Of a stretch of 64,000 nt of DNA, positions 23,901-32,421 are shown piece by piece. The stretch spans positions 1 to 64,000 of the forward strand of contig JAAZNU010000221.1 in NCBI GenBank assembly GCA_012798135.1. The letters run 5' to 3'. How positions within the stretch are numbered: the stretch's first letter is position 1; every line of letters starts with the position of its first letter. The notes beneath the pieces were generated by a model. The model ran no database searches, was not told the DNA's origin, and saw only the letters and a program-made list of their open reading frames with translations. Source of the DNA: Veillonellaceae bacterium. Its GTDB lineage: Bacteria > Bacillota_C > Negativicutes > UBA1444. Position numbers and translations under genes: made by a program.

Positions 23901-24378
23901 GGCCTTGGGACGCCGTGGGGGCATGCGGCGCAGCGACCTCATCGGCATGCTTCGGGATGTCGGGGCAATCGAGGGTCAGGGTCGCGGTCTGACCAACGAG
24001 CAGTTGATCCAGAAGACGATGGACGCCTTCGAGATCTCCAGTGGGGAAGCGAGGAAGATCGTCACCCAGCATGGTAAGGGAGTAGAGCAGGCGACGATCG
24101 AGGCTATGTCCGGCCATCTCCGGGAGGCGGCTGCCCGGCGTGCTATCGTTGGTCAGGAGCAGAAGCAGCGGGAGGCTGCCGATCGCAAGCGGGAGATGGC
24201 CGAGGCGTTCCGGGATGGGATGGGGATGGTCATGCCTGGCGGGGCGCTTCAGGTCACGATCAAGGGCGGAGTCATGGGCATGCTCGTGGGTACGCCCCCG
24301 GGCACCGAGGGGACTGACGAGACAGGTGGCGGATCGGCCACGGGCACGAGTCCGTCGCCACCGCCACCGCCGCGGTGA
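20905..24378 (+). CDS. Tail tape measure protein, 1157 aa
   Basis: Very long, helical, Gln/Met/Ala/Gly-rich protein with repeated amphipathic helices (QGVMQGFQQLLPQLMQGL, IGNIAYAGGLD). Several hydrophobic patches lie in the first third, with long charged helices after residue 700, a common make-up of tape measures. It lies downstream of the tail chaperones and before baseplate hub genes, the conserved order. The end is Gly/Ser/Pro-rich. In tape measures length sets tail length, so a tail of the order of 150-180 nm would follow from the usual rule; that is inference. Start GTG 20905 lacks a ribosome site. Confidence 0.75.
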   Translation: MPDPTQQSQQLSIDPNQLAQGVMQGFQQLLPQLMQGLSANPYTMRGFQQINNMGPAAAQILMNQFGGIPGVADIAQGMMGRAMFMHNLMGVGFPGGQGPLGIGFGQAQREQIFQMARAEAPGATVSELAQIVGAGVGMGQFGAVRDVREFRDKFRQMLNAVKEITQTLGTSLDESLALMQQMKSMGAMSPLGQARMSQFIGNIAYAGGLDPRAVTSGMSAMIPSLRVAGGFGQQTAALAAGNFISYAGIAQQQGWLSDAALQSATGEMGGAGMAALMGQYLPRAAQRLAHTGRGAYFTAAMIDPTTGMADPEMLMRARTGQLGMDEVGREARRRAGQIGQARWMQQRGRFAGEVMAQEPLIELMMIRNAMTERGITDIEDDPRARIMMSRMTGARDEELDALLPLVSHVNDLRMARDIARNQQTQAQRTARQQQVTQPDWLRNLQSKMQQYGQQAEQLGVELSTQLENYMYSRAQNAMGAFETWIRPETQAAAFGGGTSGAPQLIQNLQQASQIAMSAASRLGAAAPRLPAGFAGGGADFQGRANAMYGSLLDSPSFFGAGGAAGMASRMERLRTTDRAQYELIMSRSRLATETITAMGGAGQLRPDQPLPSAAVFARFRDQAADIMSGRNNPATTAAEMGRALVEQGYLSIDPELLKNMEEQQERQETVTEDMSAVITTMRPSGRYAYTGEEGKAYTIKAFGQEYTYVPSKNARMTKEELYGDIARNTILSAKNQQRTFDVLSALADTSAGGYGAAYANEIAVAFQGASYQQQRQALNKLTADMASRVNIDRIDQRVAENFARGNADVLSGMYQKLNEASQFISEKNNLAKLDSAGPESTEARTARFIATMSKWMSPEQAAELSKRPDIVGILREPDGVSKAVEFSVRGAMVSGLSEQVALGEMGARVYGIQDITAYTERVKGGLLGSGEGLSKIQALASVAARGGGWGDYQTAFAGLEKFAIAGGASRVAAVAEELRARGDAAAADLVEQGTGRVVGALGRRGGMRRSDLIGMLRDVGAIEGQGRGLTNEQLIQKTMDAFEISSGEARKIVTQHGKGVEQATIEAMSGHLREAAARRAIVGQEQKQREAADRKREMAEAFRDGMGMVMPGGALQVTIKGGVMGMLVGTPPGTEGTDETGGGSATGTSPSPPPPPR

Positions 24379-24389
24379 TGGAGTAGATG

Positions 24390-24650
24390 ATGTCGACCCA
24401 GCGCCTGTTTGAGCCGCCCGTCGCCCCGGAGGTCATCCGGAACCGCAGGACCATCCGGGAGACGAAGTACCGCACCGAGGACGGGCGCCAGCGGACGATC
24501 CGCATCCTCGAGTTCTACACGGTGGACGACGTCGCCATCAACATGACCAAGGCGTATCTCCATGGACTTGCGATCGGCGGAGGTTATGATCGCCCCGAGA
24601 CGCCGCTGCGTCTGAAGAAGACCCTGTGCCGGGTCGGGCTGGTGTTCTGA
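24390..24650 (+). CDS. Small virion-type protein, 86 aa
   Basis: Basic small protein (STQRLFEPPVAPEVIRNRRT, then a short beta region EFYTVDDVAINMTKAYLHG) between tape measure and baseplate genes. ATG 24390 suits GGAG at 24380-24383; ATG 24387 is alternative. The stop overlaps the next ATG. Confidence 0.65.
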   Translation: MSTQRLFEPPVAPEVIRNRRTIRETKYRTEDGRQRTIRILEFYTVDDVAINMTKAYLHGLAIGGGYDRPETPLRLKKTLCRVGLVF

Positions 24651-26032
24651 TGGCCGTCTTCATCGAGCTGGAAGAGGATCCGTTCGCGGGCGCCGTGGAT
24701 CGTGAGCGTCAGCAGAACGCCTCCGGCAGTTGGGCGGACTCGATTGTCGTCCGGCGTCCCCTGCGCGGCCTGCAGGTCCGGGAGAACACCTACTCGTACC
24801 TCAAGATCGTCGACAAGTACGGAGTCACCTGGCCCATCCCCGACTCGAGCTCGCTGCAGGACGACGGGAAGTCGTTCTCGTTCGCCAACTACCTCATCGG
24901 CCAGATCTCGTTCCAGCGGGCCGAGCGTGTCCAGGTCGTCCCGACGTTCGGGGAGAGCTACGTCTTCGTGTTCGGGGAGCAGCCGATCCAGGCGAACATC
25001 ATTGGTAGCCTGATCAACTCCCAGGACTTCACCTGGCCGATGGAGTTCTGGAACCTGTACAACGACCTCATCCGGGGCACGAAGCTGGCGGACATGGGTG
25101 CCCGGATGTACCTGTACGTCGACGGGATCATCATCGAGGGCATCTGCACCTCGTTCAACGATCAGCGATCGGCCGATCAGCCGCATCTCGTGCCGTTCAA
25201 CCTTCAGGTACTGGTGACGAACATCTCGTACGTCCAGCAGACGTCGAACACCTACCCGATCAGGAACCAGCAGATCGGCACCATCCTCATCCAGCCCTCC
25301 GGCACGGCGGATCTGCAGGCGGTCGCCCGCAGTCCCGAATCGGCAGTCGAGACCGACTCGGCGGCGTACGGCGCCAGGGCCCGGCAGCAGAACGAGGCCC
25401 AGTTCGCCAAGGAGACGGCGGGCCGAAGGGACGAGCAGATCATCGGGCAGGCGTGGAGCGTGGCCATGGACGGGCCGAGCTCGCCCCTGATGTACCAGGG
25501 ACTGGTCACCCGGGCGCTCCTGGCCCAGCTCAACGCCCTCGCGGGTGAGACGAGACAGGCGACGTCCTCTCCACCCATCCGTGGGAAGATCCGGGACAAC
25601 GTGGATGAGTACCTCGTGCGGCCGCAGTACTATCTGGCCGGCCCCGTCCAGGGCAACGACATGCCCGACGAGGTGGCTGCTGAGACGGTTCACGAGGACG
25701 ATCCTGCGGACCTGGAGATCCTCTACCCCGAGGCGCACTACGAGGACCCGGAGCGCCCCGGGACGTGGATCTACGACCCGAATGCCAACCCGCCCGGGCC
25801 GCCTATCACGGACGCCTTCGACGTGCCGGCGGAGCCCAACACGCGTATCATCCAGTCCCCGCCGGCCCGTCAGAACACGGTGACGGAGCTGGTGGGAGGG
25901 AATCCCAGTCCGACCGATGGTGGAGGACCGGCTGGCGCCCGGTCCCGTCCGCCGAGTCACGGGTCCGGCATCGTGGAGAATGCCGGATCTCTCCGGGAAG
26001 TCCCCGGGCCGGGGGTCAGTCTGCCGCCGTAA
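24650..26032 (+). CDS. Tail/baseplate structural protein, 460 aa
   Basis: Residues 30-190 form a beta domain (GLQVRENTYSYLKI...SYVFVFGEQPIQANIIG...NLYNDLIRGTKL) of the type seen in tail-hub or tail-initiator proteins of large myophages: a strand-rich body where a helix precedes a G-T-K-L turn, then YLYVDGIIIEG. The C-terminal about 150 residues are Pro/Gly-rich and probably flexible (ends REVPGPGVSLPP). Function assigned by position and pattern. Confidence 0.5.
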   Translation: MAVFIELEEDPFAGAVDRERQQNASGSWADSIVVRRPLRGLQVRENTYSYLKIVDKYGVTWPIPDSSSLQDDGKSFSFANYLIGQISFQRAERVQVVPTFGESYVFVFGEQPIQANIIGSLINSQDFTWPMEFWNLYNDLIRGTKLADMGARMYLYVDGIIIEGICTSFNDQRSADQPHLVPFNLQVLVTNISYVQQTSNTYPIRNQQIGTILIQPSGTADLQAVARSPESAVETDSAAYGARARQQNEAQFAKETAGRRDEQIIGQAWSVAMDGPSSPLMYQGLVTRALLAQLNALAGETRQATSSPPIRGKIRDNVDEYLVRPQYYLAGPVQGNDMPDEVAAETVHEDDPADLEILYPEAHYEDPERPGTWIYDPNANPPGPPITDAFDVPAEPNTRIIQSPPARQNTVTELVGGNPSPTDGGGPAGARSRPPSHGSGIVENAGSLREVPGPGVSLPP

Positions 26033-26041
26033 GGAGGAGAC

Positions 26042-26419
26042 ATGGGCAAGAAGGTGATCGTGGTGGAGACGCTCTACGAGTACATCGGCGAGGTGGAAGA
26101 GACCATTCTCGACGAGCACGACGTGCCGAAGGTGCCGTTCATCCTGAAGGACTGCTTCCGGATGCACACGATGATGGACGGCGACGGCGCTGTCACCGTG
26201 CTGGTCGGGCCCTACGAGGGCCTGCGCATCCGCCAGTTCTTCTGCAGCCGTCTGCCGACGAAGAACGAGTCCGGCGGCTACCAGGCGCAGCTCGCCAAGT
26301 ACAAGGCGGGGCCGAGCCCGATCGTTCGTCCCAGCGGCGCCTTGCCCCAGCGGCAGCCGACCACGGAGGAGATTGAGGCGGCGCTGCAGCAGGCACGGGT
26401 GGTCCGGGGAGTTCCGTGA
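26042..26419 (+). CDS. Tail-region hypothetical protein, 125 aa
   Basis: TAAGGAGGAGAC places ATG 26042 firmly. A beta-rich core (VIVVETLYEYIGEVEETIL, FRMHTMMDGDGAVTVLVGPY) with a polar helical C terminus. It lies between two baseplate-type genes and overlaps the next by GTGA, so a baseplate accessory role is likely but not shown. Confidence 0.6.
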   Translation: MGKKVIVVETLYEYIGEVEETILDEHDVPKVPFILKDCFRMHTMMDGDGAVTVLVGPYEGLRIRQFFCSRLPTKNESGGYQAQLAKYKAGPSPIVRPSGALPQRQPTTEEIEAALQQARVVRGVP

Positions 26420-29400
26420 AGCTCGAGCGCCTTCATCTCCGATGCTTCCTCGAAGGCATCGAGGTCCCCGTTGTTGCCGCCAACATCGTGATGCGGCGGG
26501 ACACTCCTGCCACATGCTCGATCCAGATCATCGCCACGCCGTTGGCGCACAAGCTCTTCCCACGCACGGTCGTCCACCTGTTCTTCGCCGACGACATGAT
26601 TCCGAAGGCGTACGTCGGCACGCCGGGCGGCGACAGGACCATCCAGCTCTCGAATCAGTACGAGCGACCTCGTGACCTCCCTGCCGGCACGACCACGAAC
26701 GAGCCCGAGGTTCCGCCGGACTACATCCGGTACCGCCTCCTGTTCACGGGCGAGGTCATCGGTCTCGAGTACGTGAAGACGGCGAACTCCCGCTCGGTGA
26801 TCCTGCAGTGCATGGACCTGTCCAACTACTGGGACAGCGTGATGCACGATCGCCGGGACGGGCTGTTCCCGCCGGCCAGGATGGCCCGCTTCCAGGGTAT
26901 CTCCCAGGGCTCGTTCTGGGACCTGCTCGGGGGCGACACCGGAGCCCTGTACGACAAGCTGTCCAAGCCGCCGGACGCGTTCCCGCACGTCGGAGGGTAC
27001 CTGGGCGGCATCATGCACTTGATGGAGGAGATCTACGGCACGTACCATCGCCGCCTCTCAATCGAGGCCGGCGGCGGCCGCGTCATCGGGTCCCAGAACC
27101 CGTTCGCCGGCATCGCCGAGCTCCGGCTCAGGCTCCTCCAGCAGGTGGGCATCACGCCTGGTGACTCGACCCCGATGAAGCTGCTCCAGCAGCAGGGGTT
27201 CGGCAGCGTCTGGCGACGCAGCGTCCGCGGGCTGCCCCAGCAGTTCAGTTTCCGGGTCCTGATGCAGGCCCTGATGCAGTACACCTTCTACTCGGTCTAC
27301 CCGCTCTGCACACCGAAGTACGTGCCTCCGACCGGAACGTACGCACAGCAGATGGGCTGGACGAACGTGCGAGAGGGAGTCGACGAGCCCGAGGAGCAGA
27401 ACCAGGCCGTGCTCAGGGAGGCGATCTTCAACAAGATCCGCACTCGTATCACGGCGGTGAAGGACAACTTCACCAGTCTGGTGTCCAAGGCACAGTCCGG
27501 CGGGGTCACGGTGACGGAGGCCACGGCCGCCTACAACCAGGCCCAGTCGACGGCTCATTCGATGTACAACCAGCTGCTCACGGTCACTCGTGGTGCGTCC
27601 TTCGCCAGGACATACCTGTACACGTTGGAAGGGGCGGCCAAGAGGATCGTCGTCTCCGTCGATGGTTTCAACACCATCATCCAGTACTGCAACAAGATCC
27701 TGGACAACTTGCCGGCCGGCGGTGGAGCCAGCAGGGAGGCCCGGGCCAGGGCGGTCTCCGAGACGGGTGAGCCGGCGTTCCTGTACACCCAGCTCTTCAG
27801 GCCGGACATCTGGTTCTGCGCTCCACCCCGCTGCAACGTCCTGTTCCCCGAGATGTACTCGGCGGTCAGTCTCGCCCGCAACTTCCTGGCCGAGCCGACC
27901 CGGCTGATGATCAAGAGCTACGAGGCCTGGGCGGGCGAGACCATTTTTTGGGACGACTGGTACTTCGCCCCCAACGTCCCCGGCCTCTTGCGGGACAGGC
28001 CCGTCATCCGGCGTTCGGGCGGTGACCTGATCGACGGCGGGTCGAAGCTGGCGAACGACCTGATGGCCCACGAGATGTACACCGGGATCGTCCCCTCGTT
28101 CATGAAGATGTCCGACCGGGAGATGACCATCGGGAAGTACATCATCGACGCCGGTCAGAGTTTCCAGGACCAGTCGATGGACTACTTCCAGCGGGTCACC
28201 AACTTCCTGTTCTTCCAGTCCCGCTTCGCCAACCGGAACGTGTCGATCAACGGCCTGTTCAACCCCTTCATCGTGGCTGGCTTCCCGATGCTCGTCATCG
28301 ACGGGGCCACGGACGCCCAGGACACCAGACTCAACGAGGTGCTGCTGCAGCTCGGCGAGAACCAGCTCAACATGACGCCCGAACTGGCCGATGTCCAGAA
28401 GGGTGAGGTGCTTGACATGATCCGCGGCCGCACCGGCGTTCACTACCTGGGCATCGCCGAGTCGGTCAGCCACACGATCGACGCGTCCGGTGGAGGGTCC
28501 ACCAACGTAGTTCTGTCGTACGCCCGGGACCACAGGGAGAGCGTCGAGTTCTTCGGGGCTGATGTCGTGGAGGCCCGCAATCGCCGCCGCCTGTACCGCA
28601 CCGTTCAGCGACAGATGACCAACCAGGAGCGCCGCGATCTCCAGAACCAGATCAATCAGGAGACGCTGGCCGGCAACGAGATCATCACCAACGCCGAGCT
28701 CGCCTGTGCCGACATGTTCAACCCCCAGACGGTCGACACGAGTGCGGCCACGGAGGCGTTCCAGCGGGCTGCAGCTGATCTCGCGGTTCTGAGGCAGGGG
28801 ACCACGACCGACCAGGAGCAGATCATGACCAAGCGGTGGGTCGTGGCCTCCTTCCTGGGTAGTGCGCCGCAGATCGACGAGATCGGTCCCTGGGGCGGGA
28901 AGATCAAGTCCGTCCGGGACATCACCGACCAGTTCGTCGGCTCGACGGCGTCCCACCCCGATGTCGATCGTGAGGTCGCGCGGTTGGACGAGGAGATCAG
29001 CCGGCTGGAGACCGAGCGGGAAGCGTACATGCGGCAGCTGCAGGCGCTGGGCCGGGACGAGACGGACGACGTGACCCGGCGAGCCGTCCACCAGTCGCTC
29101 CTTGACACCGACAATCAGCTGGCCGCCCTGCGCCGGCAGAAGAGCAACGCCCAGGGCACGGTGTCCGCCCGCTACCGTCGGCTGTCACTTTACGGCGTCT
29201 ACCCCGACGGGAGGCGACTGCCCGAGGCCAGCATCCCGTCGAACATGATCGGGGTGGCGCATCCTGCCTCCCAGTTTGGACCAGATGTCGTGAGCTACGT
29301 GGGCAGCGGCGACATCATGGTGACGTTGTACGCCTACGAGATCGTCGAGGACATCTCGGAGGGTGCGTCCCGTGTGGACATGCCCGTTGAGGACGTCGTC

Positions 29401-29988
29401 CGCCCGCCCTGGTACCCCGAGATCTGGCTCAACGGCCGCATCGGCGGCGGGGTGTACCTCCCCCTCCTGGGGACCACGGCGATCACCGATCCCTTCGCTG
29501 TCGTGACGCCCGGCGCCATGGACAACCGGGCGACTCAGCACTCGGTCGAGTCGCTCTACTTCGCCGATCGGGGCGCCGGGGGCGAGTCTCCCGAGATGGT
29601 CGGCAGCATCCTGGATGGGGCCACGCTCGAAGGCGCCGTTGACTTCCTGGTCCACACGTACTCGAAGATCAAGGGCCAGTGGGATGCCACCGAGTTCGCC
29701 CGGCAGTACACGTACAGGGTCATCGCCTCGATGTTCGACATGTTCGGCTCGTCCGATCTCGAGTTGCAGGCCGACGGGACGCTCGTCCGGGGCGTCGAGG
29801 GGTTCCACTCCCGTGCCTTCGGCCCCTACTCCGACCTGTTCGGCATCGCTCCCGGAGACACCGTGAAGCTGCTCGGAATCGAGAGGGACAACGTCGCCGC
29901 CCGCGCACGTCTCGACGTCCGCGGCCGTCGTCATGCCATGGTCCTGGCCTACCAGCGCGAGCTCAACGACCTCGTCCAGAAGGGCTGA
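26416..29988 (+). CDS. Large baseplate hub-like virion protein, 1190 aa
   Basis: The N-terminal 350 residues begin with strands typical of hub proteins (LHLRCFLEGIEVPVVAANIV, then an R-x-R-x-L-F-T-G-E-V-x-G domain). Several long helical regions follow, including a coiled coil near 850-910 (REVARLDEEISRLETERE), then a beta-rich C-terminal domain ending QRELNDLVQKG. Overall order resembles gpD/gp27-type hubs enlarged with extra domains. Start GTG 26416 overlaps the previous TGA. No peptidase motif was seen. Confidence 0.55.
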   Translation: MKLERLHLRCFLEGIEVPVVAANIVMRRDTPATCSIQIIATPLAHKLFPRTVVHLFFADDMIPKAYVGTPGGDRTIQLSNQYERPRDLPAGTTTNEPEVPPDYIRYRLLFTGEVIGLEYVKTANSRSVILQCMDLSNYWDSVMHDRRDGLFPPARMARFQGISQGSFWDLLGGDTGALYDKLSKPPDAFPHVGGYLGGIMHLMEEIYGTYHRRLSIEAGGGRVIGSQNPFAGIAELRLRLLQQVGITPGDSTPMKLLQQQGFGSVWRRSVRGLPQQFSFRVLMQALMQYTFYSVYPLCTPKYVPPTGTYAQQMGWTNVREGVDEPEEQNQAVLREAIFNKIRTRITAVKDNFTSLVSKAQSGGVTVTEATAAYNQAQSTAHSMYNQLLTVTRGASFARTYLYTLEGAAKRIVVSVDGFNTIIQYCNKILDNLPAGGGASREARARAVSETGEPAFLYTQLFRPDIWFCAPPRCNVLFPEMYSAVSLARNFLAEPTRLMIKSYEAWAGETIFWDDWYFAPNVPGLLRDRPVIRRSGGDLIDGGSKLANDLMAHEMYTGIVPSFMKMSDREMTIGKYIIDAGQSFQDQSMDYFQRVTNFLFFQSRFANRNVSINGLFNPFIVAGFPMLVIDGATDAQDTRLNEVLLQLGENQLNMTPELADVQKGEVLDMIRGRTGVHYLGIAESVSHTIDASGGGSTNVVLSYARDHRESVEFFGADVVEARNRRRLYRTVQRQMTNQERRDLQNQINQETLAGNEIITNAELACADMFNPQTVDTSAATEAFQRAAADLAVLRQGTTTDQEQIMTKRWVVASFLGSAPQIDEIGPWGGKIKSVRDITDQFVGSTASHPDVDREVARLDEEISRLETEREAYMRQLQALGRDETDDVTRRAVHQSLLDTDNQLAALRRQKSNAQGTVSARYRRLSLYGVYPDGRRLPEASIPSNMIGVAHPASQFGPDVVSYVGSGDIMVTLYAYEIVEDISEGASRVDMPVEDVVRPPWYPEIWLNGRIGGGVYLPLLGTTAITDPFAVVTPGAMDNRATQHSVESLYFADRGAGGESPEMVGSILDGATLEGAVDFLVHTYSKIKGQWDATEFARQYTYRVIASMFDMFGSSDLELQADGTLVRGVEGFHSRAFGPYSDLFGIAPGDTVKLLGIERDNVAARARLDVRGRRHAMVLAYQRELNDLVQKG

Positions 29989-30020
29989 TCAAAAAAAGAC
30001 AGGGGGGCCGAAGCCCCCCA
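29989..30020 (-). terminator. Intrinsic terminator for the minus-strand mini-gene
   Basis: On the minus strand GGGGGGC-TTCG-GCCCCCC is followed by TGTCTTTTTTT. On the plus strand the same hairpin lies just after the stop of the hub gene but lacks a T run, so it acts mainly on minus-strand transcripts. Confidence 0.75.
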
Positions 30021-30027
30021 TCCGTCG

Positions 30028-30159
30028 CTACTCCCAGCTCAGGATCTCCTCGATGTGCTTCTTCACCTCGAGGATTTCCTGGCGTGCCCGCCCCGCCGGC
30101 CGGGCGTTGTCCGGCCGCCGGCGGTGGGCGTCGATGCTCCGGCCCAGGTGACGTGCCAT
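30028..30159 (-). CDS. Minus-strand 43-aa basic protein
   Basis: A 43-codon frame with strongly GC-biased third positions ends 8 nt before the minus-strand terminator. A basic N terminus (MARHLGRSIDAHRRR) leads to an amphipathic helix (ARQEILEVKKHIEEILSW). An alternative start, ATG at 30188 with a good GGAGG, opens a different overlapping 41-aa frame (MKRIGRRSLEWHV...); I prefer the former on codon use and C-terminal helix. Confidence 0.45.
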   Translation of the reverse strand: MARHLGRSIDAHRRRPDNARPAGRARQEILEVKKHIEEILSWE

Positions 30160-30223
30160 TCCAGCGATCGCCGTCCGATCCTCTTCATGTTGACCTCCAA
30201 CCCGGTGTTGTGCATCCCGGTGC

Positions 30224-30260
30224 CGGAAAACCGTGTGACCCCGCGGTCATAAGAGGGATG
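30224..30260 (+). promoter_or_regulatory. Promoter of the CATAAGAGGGATG class
   Basis: CATAAG (30248-30253) followed by AGGGATG, with CGGAAA 18 bp upstream and GGAAAACC matching the second copy at the same distance. It drives the lipoprotein gene at 30297. Confidence 0.55.
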
Positions 30261-30296
30261 AGCGGAAGAACCATCACCGCTCAGAGGAGGTGCGTG

Positions 30297-31112
30297 ATGC
30301 GCAAGATCCTGGTGTGCCTGTTCGTGGTGTTCGGGTGTGGCGAGTCTGCCCTCGGGCCCAACGACGAAGACGCGGACGTGGAGGACGTCCAGGACGTCGC
30401 GGCCGAGGACAGCGTGGAGACGGACGAGGCCGAGCTGGAAGTCGACATCGGCCTCGACCTCGACCTCGACATCGTGGCCGATGTCGAGGTCGATCCGGAA
30501 GTCGACATCGGTCACGATGTCGAGGTCGAAGCAGAGGAGCCCAGCTGCGGACCCATCCCGGTCACTGCATGTTCGTGGTTCACGGACATGGAGGCCGAGG
30601 TGCCGGCAGCCGCCGGCTTCTGGGCCGCCGTGGAGCGGGTCGACAGAGGTCCGACCTGCGATGGTGGGGACTGGGCTGCCGAGCTGCCCGGGGCCCACGA
30701 GGGTGGCGGCCTGTTCACCATGCCGTTCGTGCTCATGCCCCTTTCGTCGATCAGCCCGCCGAACGTCTGGTGGGTGAGCTTCTGGGTCCGGTTCGATGAA
30801 GACGGGCCGCGGCAGCTCGCGGCTCTGACCGACGTTCCTGCCGGAGCGATGATGTCCTGGCAGGACGATGGGACCTATCTGCCGACAGGGAGGTGGACCA
30901 ATGTCGAGATCCAGGTCTACTGCACCACCCGCACCCACTACGAGTGGGTGGTGTTGGTTGATGGAACCCCCGCGTCGGGGGTGACCTGGCCCCACCCTGT
31001 CGACGCCCCCTGCGAGGACTCCCACCGGCTCACGTTCGGCGTGCACGGTCCCGCCGGCCGCCTGGACAACATCTGCTTCATCGCCCGGGGTGATATTCTG
31101 CTGAACGAGTAG
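30297..31112 (+). CDS. Exported lipoprotein with acidic stalk and jelly-roll domain, 271 aa
   Basis: Signal peptide MRKILVCLFVVFGC ends in a Cys that fits a lipobox (V-F-G-C). An about 70-residue Asp/Val/Glu-rich stalk follows (DVEDVQDVAAEDSVETDE, then DLDLDIVADVEVDPEVD). The C-terminal 180 residues resemble a concanavalin/LamG-like jelly roll (WWVSFWVRFDEDG, TGRWTNVEIQVYC, WVVLVDG, LDNICF) with four Cys. Such stalked lipoproteins are common in Deltaproteobacteria/Myxococcota. It has its own promoter and terminator and would be displayed on the host envelope, for example to block superinfection; that role is inference. AGAGGAGG fixes ATG 30297. Confidence 0.7.
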   Translation: MRKILVCLFVVFGCGESALGPNDEDADVEDVQDVAAEDSVETDEAELEVDIGLDLDLDIVADVEVDPEVDIGHDVEVEAEEPSCGPIPVTACSWFTDMEAEVPAAAGFWAAVERVDRGPTCDGGDWAAELPGAHEGGGLFTMPFVLMPLSSISPPNVWWVSFWVRFDEDGPRQLAALTDVPAGAMMSWQDDGTYLPTGRWTNVEIQVYCTTRTHYEWVVLVDGTPASGVTWPHPVDAPCEDSHRLTFGVHGPAGRLDNICFIARGDILLNE

Positions 31113-31155
31113 GAGGGGGGCCCGCTTCGGCGGGCCTCAATCCCCTCCTTCTTCC
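31113..31155 (+). terminator. Intrinsic terminator
   Basis: GGCCCGC-TTCG-GCGGGCC, with an outer GGAGGGG / CCCCTCC pairing, follows the lipoprotein stop and is followed by CTTCTTCC. The T run is imperfect. Confidence 0.7.
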
Positions 31156-31159
31156 GTGC

Positions 31160-31196
31160 TGAAAAACCATGTGGTTTCCCCGCTATAAGAAGGTTG
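31160..31196 (+). promoter_or_regulatory. Promoter of the TATAAGAAGGTTG class
   Basis: TGAAAA (31160-31165), 18-bp spacer, TATAAG (31184-31189) followed by AAGGTTG. The upstream AAAACC[AG]TGTG matches the copy at 30227 at the same distance. Drives the gene at 31239. Confidence 0.6.
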
Positions 31197-31238
31197 CGAG
31201 AGGAGCCTCTCCCTCCTCTTCGCATGGAAGGAGGAACC

Positions 31239-31553
31239 ATGGACATCAGGGAGCAGAGGACCGCGTTCCTGAAGAAGTCGGACCTGGACTTCCAGAAGGC
31301 CATGACCACGGCCCGCGTGGCGATGGCCCTCTTCGACATGGGGATGGAGGTCCCCCGTGCCGAAGCCCCCGCCGTCGAGACCGAGACGCCGGCGCCCGAG
31401 CGCGTCGTCGCCACCCGCCGCCCCCGCCGCGTCCGCGATCGCCGGGACGCCATCCGCCAGGTCATGGCGGAGGACGAGGCCCGCGACGCCGAGGTCCCGC
31501 GTCACGTCTTCCTCGTCCGTCTGGGCGAGGTCGGCGACGGGGTTCGCTCGTGA
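31239..31553 (+). CDS. Hypothetical protein, 104 aa
   Basis: GGAAGGAGG fixes ATG 31239. The protein is helical at the N terminus (MDIREQRTAFLKKSDLDFQK) with an Arg-rich middle (RRPRRVRDRRDAIRQ) and a short beta end. It shares an mRNA with the next gene by an overlapping GTG. Nucleic-acid binding is possible. Confidence 0.65.
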   Translation: MDIREQRTAFLKKSDLDFQKAMTTARVAMALFDMGMEVPRAEAPAVETETPAPERVVATRRPRRVRDRRDAIRQVMAEDEARDAEVPRHVFLVRLGEVGDGVRS

Positions 31554-31819
31554 CCCTCCAGCAGGCCTGTTCGTTCCCCACCGGTTCCCCCGTGCTCATC
31601 GACGGCCACGGTCCCGTGGTCGTTGAAGAGGTGCGCCCCGGCGAGGCACTGTTCGTCCCGGTCTCCATGAAGATGGTGCCCGTGGGCGACGCCCCCCGCC
31701 GGGAGCGCATCATGCCCTCCCTCGACCGCGTCGTTCTCGACCGCGACACGGTCGCCCTCCTTGTCACGACCGACGAGGCGTCCTGGACTCATCCGGGTCG
31801 TCTTTGGGTCGTCATCTAG
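31550..31819 (+). CDS. Hypothetical beta-rich protein, 89 aa
   Basis: GTG 31550 overlaps the preceding stop (GTGA). Mostly strands (VLIDGHGPVVVEEVRPGEAL, DRVVLDRDTVALLVTTDEA), which may form an SH3- or OB-like barrel. No family recognised. Followed at once by a terminator whose stem begins in the TAG stop. Confidence 0.65.
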   Translation: MTLQQACSFPTGSPVLIDGHGPVVVEEVRPGEALFVPVSMKMVPVGDAPRRERIMPSLDRVVLDRDTVALLVTTDEASWTHPGRLWVVI

Positions 31820-31855
31820 GGGCCCTTCGGGCCCCAACCCCCCATCCTTTCTTCG
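31817..31855 (+). terminator. Intrinsic terminator
   Basis: GGGGCCC-TTC-GGGCCCC (31819-31835) followed by CCCCCCATCCTTTCTTC. The first stem bases overlap the stop codon of the upstream gene. Confidence 0.6.
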
Positions 31856-31950
31856 ATGCCGGCCGGCAGCTCGAGGTTAGGATGGGTGCAGGGGGTTGTC
31901 GACTGGGTGGTCGGCAGTTACGATCATGCAAGATGGACACCGATCAGCGC

Positions 31951-31963
31951 CATAAGAAGGGTG
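31951..31963 (+). promoter_or_regulatory. Promoter of the CATAAGAAGGGTG class
   Basis: CATAAGAAGGGTG lies about 20 nt before AAAGGAGG and ATG 31983. It matches the -10 class at 30248, 31184 and 34315; the -35 region (TGCAAG) is weak. Confidence 0.45.
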
Positions 31964-31982
31964 AGAAAGGAGGTCCTAGTCT

Positions 31983-32339
31983 ATGGACGATCGGATTACC
32001 CCGCTCGAGGCCGCCACCATCACCCGGGTGCTCGCCTTTGCCGAGGCGATGCTCCTGCCCGTCTCGGACGACAACGGGCGGCTGGTCCAGCTCATCCGGG
32101 AACCGACCGAGTCCTCGACCGACTGCGGCTGCTCCTGCAGGGTCACCCGCGTGATGCAGAACATCGTGGAGATGGAGATCCACCACTGCGAGGAGCACGG
32201 TGGCAACCACAAGGTCGAGCTCTTCGTCGTGCTCGCCAAGAACCGGGAGGTCGGAATCGCCCCGCTCAACGCCACCGCCACACGGGAGTACGGACCAAAG
32301 CTCCGTCCCGTCCCCTCATTCCGGCCCGCCGTCCACTGA
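31983..32339 (+). CDS. Cys/His-containing hypothetical protein, 118 aa
   Basis: AAAGGAGG fixes ATG 31983. The N terminus is helical (EAATITRVLAFAEAMLL). Residues about 45-75 carry DCGCSC...H-H-C-E-E-H, a possible zinc site. The rest is beta-rich (KVELFVVLAKNREVGIA). No family recognised. Confidence 0.65.
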   Translation: MDDRITPLEAATITRVLAFAEAMLLPVSDDNGRLVQLIREPTESSTDCGCSCRVTRVMQNIVEMEIHHCEEHGGNHKVELFVVLAKNREVGIAPLNATATREYGPKLRPVPSFRPAVH

Positions 32340-32356
32340 AGCTGAAAAGCTGAAAG

Positions 32357-32380
32357 GGTGCACATCCCGAGTGCACCTCT
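32357..32380 (+). terminator. Candidate hairpin, weak terminator
   Basis: GGTGCAC-ATCCCGA-GTGCACC is a 7-bp stem followed by TCTGGTATTTAT. The U tract is poor, so it may instead regulate the gene at 32422. Confidence 0.4.
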
Positions 32381-32421
32381 GGTATTTATCTGGTGGTGCG
32401 GGGCCACCCTTGGAGGAGGTC